Part shown: positions 1 to 5,863 of the stretch, piece after piece
How positions within the stretch are numbered: the stretch's first letter is position 1
Layout: each line of letters starts with the position of its first letter
From: CAYFXE01 sp964347035
GTDB taxonomy: Bacteria; Acidobacteriota; Aminicenantia; Aminicenantales; Aminicenantaceae
DNA: 11,732 bases
Direction of reading: 5' to 3'
Assembly: GCA_964347035.1 (NCBI GenBank)
Contig: CAYFXE010000062.1
Location: forward strand, 1 to 11,732
The notes under the pieces: generated by a model
Databases searched by the model: none
Told to the model about the DNA's origin: nothing
Seen by the model: only the letters and a program-made list of their open reading frames with translations
Program-made: the position numbers and the translations under genes

Positions 1-2
1 AA

Positions 3-710
3 GAAGAAACTTTTCCACTGTTGATTAAGTATCCTGAATTTGACACTACGCCGGGAGCGTATCCTGAGAACAAAGACATATATTGCCGGGAATGGGATCC
101 TATGAATCCGAAAATCAATCAAATCATTTTCAAGCTAATGGATGAGTTGATTGATGCGTTTGAAGCAGATGCCTTTCATGTCGGGATGGACGAAGTGTTC
201 TTACTCGGAGATGAGTTTTCCCCTTCCACCAGAGGGAAGAACCCTGCTAAGCTTTTTGCGAAGGTTGTAAATGAAATATATGAACATCTGGTGAAAAAAC
301 GTGGCGTTACGATGTTGATGTGGGGTGACCGTTTGATAGACGGCGAGAAGTATAATTTTGGTGAATGGGAATCGTCCATGAATGGTACAGACCCAGCAGT
401 TGATATGATCCCGAAGGACATAATAATCTGTCCCTGGCATTATGAACCGAGGAATGAATACCCGTCGATTCCGATGTTTATTGAGAAAGGCTTTCGGGTG
501 CTCCCTGCAGGCTGGAAGAAGCCAGACGCGACTAAATCCCTGATAAAATACAGCTATAATCAAGATAGCCCAAAGATGCTCGGTCATTTANNNNNNNNNN
601 CATAGGGTGTAGAGAAGCAAGAATTGATTAAATTTACACCAATCATGGAAGGCATGAAGCAGATAAGAGAATTTGATAGTAAAAACTCAAACACACTTTT
701 TATTCCTTAG
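3..710 (+). pseudogene. GH20-type beta-N-acetylhexosaminidase, 3' part, broken by gap and in-frame TAG
   Basis: The reading frame is open from the window edge (codon at 3), so the true start lies upstream. The protein segment contains FHVGMDEVF at 171-197. This matches the H-x-G-x-D-E motif of glycoside hydrolase family 20, whose Asp-Glu pair (189-194) orients the substrate acetamido group and acts as acid/base to release terminal N-acetylhexosamine. A Trp/Pro-rich stretch, 435-510, fits the later strands of the TIM barrel. The 591-600 N run interrupts the frame after MLGHL. Directly after it comes TAG at 603-605, but the same frame then stays open to TAG at 708-710 (GVEKQELIKFTPIMEGMKQI and about 14 more residues). 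So one gene spans the gap and carries either a nonsense change or a base error. The family is fairly sure; whether the gene is really dead is not. Confidence 0.7.
591..600. other. assembly gap (10 N)
   Basis: Ten ambiguous bases lie inside the hexosaminidase gene. The frame is the same on both sides if the run counts as 10, so the length may be close to true, although 10 is also a common placeholder. Base calls next to the gap, including the TAG at 603-605, should be treated as less reliable. Confidence 0.95.
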
Positions 711-720
711 TGTTTTTTTT
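689..720 (+). terminator. possible weak intrinsic terminator after the hexosaminidase gene
   Basis: AAACAC (689-694) can pair with GTGTTT (710-715) around a 15-base loop, and T residues continue to 720. The stem is short and AT-rich, and its 5' arm lies inside the coding end, so this is only a candidate. The rest of 711-853 is AT-rich and shows no gene or other clear element. Confidence 0.3.
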
Positions 721-853
721 CTGTCATAAAGCGTCTTCTTTCATAAAAAATATTTAGCTTATAAAAGGTCACTCTATGTGTGAACTATGTATGTCAGTTT
801 TAGAAGTAAGCGTATTTGGTTGTACCTTTTTACAGTATTCCCTATAAAGCACA

Positions 854-882
854 TAGACAAAATAGAATATTTACTATATATT
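854..882 (+). promoter_or_regulatory. sigma-70 promoter for sodN
   Basis: TAGACA (854-859, 5 of 6 to consensus) is separated by exactly 17 bases from TATATT (877-882, 5 of 6). This predicts transcription from about 889, leaving a leader of about 50 bases before the sodN start at 938. Confidence 0.6.
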
Positions 883-895
883 TTCACAAGTAAAT

Positions 896-911
896 CTTAC
901 TGTATAGTAAG
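896..911 (+). promoter_or_regulatory. inverted repeat in the sodN leader, possible operator or hairpin
   Basis: CTTACT (896-901) and AGTAAG (906-911) form a perfect 6-base inverted repeat with a 4-base centre (GTAT). It lies just after the predicted start of transcription and before the ribosome site at 921-930, where a regulator could bind or a leader hairpin could form. NiSOD genes in Streptomyces are controlled by nickel through the Fur-family repressor Nur; nothing here shows that Nur is the binder. Confidence 0.35.
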
Positions 912-937
912 AATTGATAAAGGAAGGAGATTCAGAG

Positions 938-1405
938 ATGAAAAAACTTAATCAATTTACCCTTGTCATTTTTGCTCTAACCCTATTTCAGCCATTCCTC
1001 TTTTCTCATTGTGAAGTTCCCTGCGGTATTTATGACGACGAGATGCGGATTAAAATGATCGCCGAACACATCACCACCATCGAAAAAGCCATGAACCAGA
1101 TTCAGAAGCTCTCTAAACAAGATTCCATGAACTTCAACCAAATCGTCCGCTGGGTGCTCAACAAAGAAAAACATGCAGAAGAGATTCAGCATATCGTCAG
1201 CCAGTACTTCCTCACCCAGCGGATAAAGTCTCCCGATAAAGAAGACACCGAAGCCATGAAAAACTATCAGCTAAAACTCTCTCTCTGCCATAGGCTCCTG
1301 GTCTACGCGATGAAGTCCAAACAGACAGTCGATCTGGCCCATATCGAGAAATTGAAATCCATCCTTCACGAATTCGAACATCTCTATTTCGGCAAGAAAG
1401 AATAA
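938..1405 (+). CDS. sodN: exported nickel superoxide dismutase
   Basis: Disproportionates superoxide to oxygen and hydrogen peroxide at a nickel centre. The diagnostic nickel hook is present: HCEVPCGIY at residues 24-32 matches the H-C-x-x-P-C-G-x-Y N-terminus of mature NiSOD, in which His1, Cys2, Cys6 and the free N-terminus bind Ni and Tyr9 lines the pocket. Residues 1-23 look like a Sec signal peptide (KK, then hydrophobic TLVIFALTLF, ending FLFS). Cleavage after Ser23 would expose His24 as residue 1 of a mature protein of about 132 residues; Streptomyces NiSOD has 117. The remainder is helical and charged, as expected for the four-helix bundle. The start is ATG 938, not the in-frame TTG at 914, because AGGAAGGAGA (921-930) lies 7 bases upstream. 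No sodX maturation protease or nickel transporter is nearby, so signal peptidase probably does the maturation. The likely location is periplasmic or extracellular. Confidence 0.9.
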   Translation: MKKLNQFTLVIFALTLFQPFLFSHCEVPCGIYDDEMRIKMIAEHITTIEKAMNQIQKLSKQDSMNFNQIVRWVLNKEKHAEEIQHIVSQYFLTQRIKSPDKEDTEAMKNYQLKLSLCHRLLVYAMKSKQTVDLAHIEKLKSILHEFEHLYFGKKE

Positions 1406-1423
1406 CAGATTATCTGTATTCTT

Positions 1424-1469
1424 TTCTCCTCAAGCCTGAGCCGAACAGCTTGAGTAATGAAAAGGAGAA
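1424..1469 (+). promoter_or_regulatory. hairpin that could hide the alkD ribosome site
   Basis: TTCTCCT (1424-1430) is the exact complement of AGGAGAA (1463-1469), which includes most of the Shine-Dalgarno of the next gene. Inside it, CAAGC (1431-1435) pairs with GCTTG (1448-1452) around a 12-base loop. The two stems stack on the 5' side, with a 10-base bulge on the 3' side. The folded RNA would occlude translation initiation at 1475. This is a structural inference only. Confidence 0.35.
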
Positions 1470-1474
1470 TCTTT

Positions 1475-2179
1475 ATGATTATCCAGGAGATAAGAAATGA
1501 ACTCAAAAAACATATCGACTCAGACTACCAGAAGAGCATCCAAAGATTTTTTAAGGAGGACATCTCCGTTTACGGAGTGAGAAGAGCAGAGGTCAAGAAA
1601 ATCACGGCTAAATATTTTCAGCAACTCAAAGACAAATCCAAAGCAGAGATTTTCAATCTTTGTGAAGAACTCATGGCCTCTGGGATGATGGAGGAGAGAG
1701 GGATAGCCTTTGATTGGGCTTTTCGTCTCAAGAAACAGTATGTTCCGAACGATTTTCAGCTCTTTGAATCCTGGCTTGAAAAGTATGTGTCGAACTGGGG
1801 TGCTTGTGATCATATATGTGCATTGTTAGGAGCGTTCATCGACCAGTTTCCAGAATTCATCCCCAAGCTCAAAAAATGGGCATCATCTCCTAACAGGTGG
1901 TTTAGACGGGCTTCGGCGGTGTCCTTCATATCTTTAATAAGTAAAAATAAACATTTGGAAGATGTCTTCGAAATCGCTGACCTCCTTCTGGTTGATCAAG
2001 ACGATCTCGTCCAGAAGGGCTACGGCTGGCTTTTAAAAGAAGCAAGCAACAAATATCCTCAAGAAGTGTTTGACTATGTGATGAAGCATAGGGCGAATAT
2101 GCCGAGGACAGCCCTCCGATATGCGATCGAAAAGATGTCCCCAGATTGGAAGAAGAAAGCTATGGCCAAGGATTTGTAG
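1475..2179 (+). CDS. AlkD-type DNA alkylation repair protein (HEAT-repeat glycosylase)
   Basis: AlkD-family glycosylases excise positively charged alkylated bases such as N3- and N7-alkylpurines without flipping the base out. The 234-residue protein has the family length and is all-helical HEAT-like repeats. The key residues line up with Bacillus AlkD: W108 and D112 in SNWGACDHIC (W109/D113), R144/R145 in NRWFRRASAV (R148), and W185 in GYGWLLKEAS (W187). The family C-terminal motif MPRTALRYAIEKM is also present. ATG 1475 is preferred over ATG 1457 because AAGGAG (1462-1467) lies 7 bases before it, whereas 1457 has no ribosome site. The gene starts 69 bases after sodN with no clear promoter of its own, so it may share the sodN transcript. 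It ends 11 bases from the convergent phosphatase gene, with no terminator visible between them. Confidence 0.9.
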   Translation: MIIQEIRNELKKHIDSDYQKSIQRFFKEDISVYGVRRAEVKKITAKYFQQLKDKSKAEIFNLCEELMASGMMEERGIAFDWAFRLKKQYVPNDFQLFESWLEKYVSNWGACDHICALLGAFIDQFPEFIPKLKKWASSPNRWFRRASAVSFISLISKNKHLEDVFEIADLLLVDQDDLVQKGYGWLLKEASNKYPQEVFDYVMKHRANMPRTALRYAIEKMSPDWKKKAMAKDL

Positions 2180-2190
2180 GATGAGGGCTA

Positions 2191-4644
2191 TTATTTAGTG
2201 CGTTTGATGACGATTAAGGTGATGTCGTCGCTTTGAGGCACACCCGCAGTATGGTCAGAGATAGCCTTGAGGATGGCCGACTGAATCTCCTTGGCTGATT
2301 TTTCTAAAGAAGCTTTCATAACCTCAACGAGACGGTCCTCTCCAAAAAGGTTCTCTGAAATCTTCCCCCCTGACGGACCAACAGCCTCGGTGATGCCATC
2401 CGTGTACAGGATGAGAATGTCGCTTAGACCAATTTTTATAGACTCTTGCTTATAGTCCTGGTCAGGCAAGAATCCGATGATGAGCCCACCGGCTTCGAGT
2501 CGCTCGATATTCCCATCCGCGCGGAAAACAAGCGGTGGATTGTGTCCAGCATTGGTCGATGTGAATGTGGATTTAGCCCGATCCAAGATGCCATAGAAAA
2601 AGGTGGCAAACATGTTCGCATCCGTGGAGCGAACGAGGAGACCGTTCATTCGTGAGACCAATTCAGCCACATTCCCTGATTCGATTGCTTGGGCATGTAA
2701 GCTGGCTTGAAGGTTGGCCATCAGGAGAGCTGCAGGGATTCCCTTTCCCGAGACATCGGCGATGGCGATCCCAAGCATACCTGTCCCGATATCGAGGAAA
2801 TCAAAATAATCCCCTCCGACCTGTTGGCTCGGAAGACTCGTGCCCGCGATTTCGAATCCCGAGAACTCGGGCATTTCATGAGGCAGCAGTCTTTCCTGGA
2901 TTTTCCGGGCCGTGGCCAGTTCACTCTCGAGACGTTCACGGGCTAAGGCCTCTTCCCGACCCTTTTTAACCGCTGCGGCCATTCCATTGAGGGAGGCAGC
3001 CAGATCCCCTAGTTCGTCCTCGTTAGGAATATCGATTCTTGTATCCAGATCACCGGCCGCGATACGCCTTGTTCCACGGTGAAGCGCTCTAACGGCAGAG
3101 GTAAAACCTGTCGTAATCCTGACCCCAAAAAAAAGAGCGAAGGCTTCTAACAATAGCAATAATACGGCGAGTATCAGTAAGACGATCATAACAACCTGGC
3201 TGAGGGGATTCCTCTCGGATAAAAGCTCCCGGGCGATATCGGAAAGACTGGATTCTATTAAAAGCAATATTTTCAACTCTTCAAATTTACCAGATTGGAA
3301 GGATATGACATCCACATGGGTCATTCCGAAATACAGCGGCCGATTCCAGATGGATGAGGGTCTAGGAGTTGCGGCGGGCTGTGTTTTTCCCCCTGGAATA
3401 TATCTTCCGAAAATAGCTTGCTTGGATTCTTCGTCGCTCTTGACTGATCTAACTGTAATATCACCAGCCACAGTAAAGCTTATCGGATTCGAAAAAGAGA
3501 GCTTCACATCGCTGTGAAGAATCTTCGCCAACCGATTCATCATTTTTTCATCAAGCAGACACGCTGCGATACGGATATCCGATGTCCCCTCATTCCTCAG
3601 GTTCATCAGCCAGATTTCAGAACCTATCCAGAAATACTTTCCACTTTTTGCCTCAACCCATTCTTGGAAGCGAGAGTGTTCCTTCTCGAGAGAAGCGAGA
3701 AAATCGGGAAGCCAAGAAGGGGGCTCTCCTTCAGTTTGTATTTCCTCTCCTTTTCTTTCATATAAGAGAGGTCGATTAGATATAGTTCGAAAGAAACGCT
3801 CATCCTGGACAGCCAGGTCGGCCCAGTCCTGAAGAAGGGTTCCTGCCCGAATAGCCCGACTCTCGCCCAGGGTTCCATACAAAGTGAGAAGCCCCATGAT
3901 GATGACCAACAGGAGAGGAACGCCTGCGATCAAAAAGACACTGACGGCCATCTTGGGCCTCAACCTCATGAAGTGGAGCCGGATGGCAAAGAAGAGATGA
4001 AAAAGACTGAAAAACCAGAAAAGCCGTAAGGAGGAAAGGGAATACAATGCCAAATTTCTGGCAAGTTGAACTCCGCCTTTTGGCTCTACTTCTTCGGCCG
4101 GAGCGTTTTCCTGGGGAGGTTGAGTTTGGGATTGAATTGAGGGCTCTTCCTGTATTTTTCTCGGTAGGAACCCGACGGTAAGCAGGCCAAAGATAATAAA
4201 ACCGATCAAAAAGAAAGCGGCCTTTCGCTGCGAAGTGAGATATCGGTATGGTCGGTAGCGTCGGAAGAGAAGGAAAATAAACGAGAATGAAGCCGAGGCG
4301 GTCCATATGTGTGGCTCTGACCAAAGAGAAAGAAGAAGTACAATGCCTATAGACAGCCAAACGATCCAGAAAATTTTGCCCCTCGCCTCAGATAATAACA
4401 TCATAATAGCTACAACCCATGAAGCTGTCGTGACAAGGGCAAAGAGCCAGATAGAGAGAGGATGAGTAAATCCGAGGAGAGTACGGAAGATCCAGGCCGA
4501 TGCGCAACCAGTCGAGATTATCAGGACAGATCGCCATACCGGTGCATTAAGAGGATGAATACGTTTTTCCCTGATACCAGAAAGGGAGAGTTCCTCAGGG
4601 ATCTTGGCTTCAGAATCTGGCTGTTTCCTGGAGTTTTTTACCAT
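2191..4644 (-). CDS. membrane HAMP-SpoIIE/RsbU family PP2C serine phosphatase
   Basis: Probably dephosphorylates a phosphoserine partner (STAS anti-anti-sigma type) in response to a membrane signal. Domains from the chosen start (817 residues): six or seven hydrophobic segments at about 38-257, broken by a Gln/Pro/Glu-rich linker near 162-190; a probable extracytoplasmic sensor region at about 259-484; a strong membrane segment at 484-508; HAMP at 508-561 (RRIAAGDLDTRIDIPNEDEL); a short coiled coil; and the PP2C domain at about 609-815. Metal-binding motifs are intact: GGDYFDF, IADVSGKG, LYTDG and QSDDIT. The frame stays open to an ATG at 4767, but that codon lies inside a REP-like repeat and lacks a ribosome site. 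ATG 4644, with a weak AGGGT upstream and a candidate promoter at 4683-4711, is the better start; ATG 4692 is also possible. No STAS or anti-sigma gene lies beside it. Confidence 0.85.
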   Translation of the reverse strand: MVKNSRKQPDSEAKIPEELSLSGIREKRIHPLNAPVWRSVLIISTGCASAWIFRTLLGFTHPLSIWLFALVTTASWVVAIMMLLSEARGKIFWIVWLSIGIVLLLSLWSEPHIWTASASFSFIFLLFRRYRPYRYLTSQRKAAFFLIGFIIFGLLTVGFLPRKIQEEPSIQSQTQPPQENAPAEEVEPKGGVQLARNLALYSLSSLRLFWFFSLFHLFFAIRLHFMRLRPKMAVSVFLIAGVPLLLVIIMGLLTLYGTLGESRAIRAGTLLQDWADLAVQDERFFRTISNRPLLYERKGEEIQTEGEPPSWLPDFLASLEKEHSRFQEWVEAKSGKYFWIGSEIWLMNLRNEGTSDIRIAACLLDEKMMNRLAKILHSDVKLSFSNPISFTVAGDITVRSVKSDEESKQAIFGRYIPGGKTQPAATPRPSSIWNRPLYFGMTHVDVISFQSGKFEELKILLLIESSLSDIARELLSERNPLSQVVMIVLLILAVLLLLLEAFALFFGVRITTGFTSAVRALHRGTRRIAAGDLDTRIDIPNEDELGDLAASLNGMAAAVKKGREEALARERLESELATARKIQERLLPHEMPEFSGFEIAGTSLPSQQVGGDYFDFLDIGTGMLGIAIADVSGKGIPAALLMANLQASLHAQAIESGNVAELVSRMNGLLVRSTDANMFATFFYGILDRAKSTFTSTNAGHNPPLVFRADGNIERLEAGGLIIGFLPDQDYKQESIKIGLSDILILYTDGITEAVGPSGGKISENLFGEDRLVEVMKASLEKSAKEIQSAILKAISDHTAGVPQSDDITLIVIKRTK

Positions 4645-4682
4645 AGTATCGGTGACCCTAGGAGAAAATATGGCTTGAGTAG

Positions 4683-4711
4683 AAAATATCATAATCCTGA
4701 AGCCATGTCGA
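4683..4711 (-). promoter_or_regulatory. candidate promoter for the PP2C phosphatase
   Basis: On the minus strand, TCGACA (4711-4706) is followed after 17 bases by TATTTT (4688-4683). This would start transcription near 4676, about 30 bases before ATG 4644, and would make the longer start at 4767 impossible from this promoter. The -10 box is only 4 of 6 to consensus. Confidence 0.35.
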
Positions 4712-4763
4712 TGGGCCATAAGAAGAGAGAGGCCATTTTTTTTCTGCAACTCAGTTCTCAGTT

Positions 4764-4789
4764 TCATCCCTGCAGAAGCAGGAATCTAG
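4764..4789 (+). repeat. REP-like palindromic repeat, copy 1
   Basis: A 26-base unit beginning TCATCCC and ending AATCTAG. It contains the hairpin CCTGC (4769-4773)/GCAGG (4778-4782) with loop AGAA. It matches the reverse complement of copy 2 (4819-4844) at 20 of 26 positions. Confidence 0.6.
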
Positions 4790-4818
4790 GTATATCTGGA
4801 TAAGAGTCTTCCATATTT

Positions 4819-4844
4819 CTGGATTCCCGTTTCCGCGGGAATGA
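4819..4844 (-). repeat. REP-like palindromic repeat, copy 2 (inverted)
   Basis: Read on the minus strand this is TCATTCCCGC...AATCCAG, the same unit as copy 1 in opposite orientation, 29 bases away. It holds a perfect 6-base stem, TTCCCG (4824-4829)/CGGGAA (4836-4841). From memory, elements of this ATTCCCG...CGGGAATGA kind are dispersed in many bacterial genomes. The pair resembles a bacterial interspersed mosaic element and sits between two divergent genes. Confidence 0.65.
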
Positions 4845-4889
4845 CGAAAAAAAAGAGCCGCCCATTTTCTCATCCTCTTTTTTCAATTC

Positions 4890-4918
4890 TTGTCCTTGTG
4901 TGTCTATTGTATTATGAT
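4890..4918 (+). promoter_or_regulatory. sigma-70 promoter for the cyanophycinase-carrier pair
   Basis: TTGTCC (4890-4895, 4 of 6) and TATGAT (4913-4918, 5 of 6) are separated by 17 bases. Transcription would begin near 4925, about 40 bases before the start codon at 4964. Confidence 0.55.
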
Positions 4919-4963
4919 TTGTCTTCCAAAAAATTTTCATAGACTATCCCATAAAGGAAAATC

Positions 4964-5863
4964 ATGATGAAATGCATGAGAGTCTCTGGGAGTGTGTTAA
5001 TCCTATTTTTTTCCTGTTCTCTGTGGATTCAATCCCATCCGAGGGGTTATCTGTTCATCATCGGCGGCGGGAAGCGCCCCGAAAGCATGATGAAGAGTTT
5101 CATAGAGCTGGCGGAACAATTTCAAATCGGTAAGATTGTCATTTTCCCGATGGCCAGCAGCGTCCCGGAAGAGGTGGGGCCCGAACAGGCATCTCAGCTG
5201 AAAGATTACGGGGCTCGGGAAGTCGAGTTCTATATCCTCTCCCATGAACAGGCCTCTCAGCCTGACGCCGTTAAGATTCTGGAAAATGTCGGTGGTGTTT
5301 TCTTCTCCGGCGGTGTTCAGTCACGACTCGCCGATATCCTCCTTAACACCCCTGTTCACAAAAGACTGCTCAAACTCTACGAGGAGGGTGCCGTCATAGG
5401 GGGGACGAGCGCAGGTGCGGCTGTTATGAGCGAAATAATGATCACTGGCGACGAGAAAAGAGAAGTCGAAGAAGGCCACTCATTTGAAACTATCGAAGCG
5501 GCCAATATCGTCACGATCCCAGGATTCGGTTTTATCAAAACGGCGATCATCGACCAGCATTTCATCCGTCGCAAAAGACACAACCGCCTGATAAGTCTCG
5601 TCGCCGAAAATCCAGAGCTTCTGGGGATTGGTATCGACGAATCCACGGCTGTCCTCGTCAAACCCGATCAAACCTTTGAGGTTATCGGCCAAGGCAGTGT
5701 CATCATCTACGATGCTTCCCGAGCCAAAGTCCGCATCCATCCTTCACGATTGATCAGCAGCTTAAACATGAGAATGCATATCCTCAACGCTGGAGACCGA
5801 TTCAACCTGAAGACAAAAGGCTGCCGCATACCCTTGTGCTCATATACGCCATGGTGGTCTTAA
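4964..5863 (+). CDS. exported cyanophycinase-family peptidase (S51)
   Basis: Cyanophycinases cut cyanophycin, a multi-L-arginyl-poly-aspartate polymer, to beta-Asp-Arg dipeptides with a serine nucleophile. The family signature is clear: FIIGGGKRPE (31-40), FFSGGVQSRL (113-122), the nucleophile elbow GGTSAGAAVMS with Ser149, and DQHFIRRKRHNRL (197-209) with the conserved His199. The usual GGDQ is GGVQ here, so substrate preference may differ. Residues 1-24 form a signal peptide (SVLILFFSCSLWIQS), which points to export as in cyanophycin scavengers. AAAGGAAA (4953-4960) precedes ATG 4964; ATG 4967 is an alternative. The family fold seems to end near GDRFNLKTK (277-285). The last 14 residues are read out of sequence that encodes the start of the next gene in another frame, so the native C-terminus or stop may have been lost. 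Confidence 0.85.
   Translation: MMKCMRVSGSVLILFFSCSLWIQSHPRGYLFIIGGGKRPESMMKSFIELAEQFQIGKIVIFPMASSVPEEVGPEQASQLKDYGAREVEFYILSHEQASQPDAVKILENVGGVFFSGGVQSRLADILLNTPVHKRLLKLYEEGAVIGGTSAGAAVMSEIMITGDEKREVEEGHSFETIEAANIVTIPGFGFIKTAIIDQHFIRRKRHNRLISLVAENPELLGIGIDESTAVLVKPDQTFEVIGQGSVIIYDASRAKVRIHPSRLISSLNMRMHILNAGDRFNLKTKGCRIPLCSYTPWWS

Noticed and set aside
603..605. TAG read as pyrrolysine or another recoded codon
   Set aside because: The position fits a Trp TGG with one base changed beside an assembly gap, and nothing in the window supports recoding.
914..937. Longer sodN start at TTG 914
   Set aside because: It would place charged residues before the signal peptide, and the strong ribosome site at 921-930 points to ATG 938.
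787..951. Open frame of roughly 53 codons from ATG 787
   Set aside because: It runs through the sodN promoter, leader repeat and ribosome site, has no ribosome site of its own, and the peptide has no recognisable pattern.
1405..1417. Palindrome ACAGAT-T-ATCTGT after sodN as a terminator
   Set aside because: The single-base centre cannot form a proper loop and the following T-run is interrupted; it may be chance.
3800..4360. 186-codon open frame on the minus strand in another frame of the phosphatase gene
   Set aside because: It overlaps the clearly coding phosphatase on the same strand and its Arg/Ser/Pro-rich sequence looks like an out-of-frame shadow.
4764..4844. Repeat pair as an intrinsic terminator or a CRISPR fragment
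   Set aside because: No T-run follows either hairpin on the relevant strand, and two inverted units are not a direct-repeat array.
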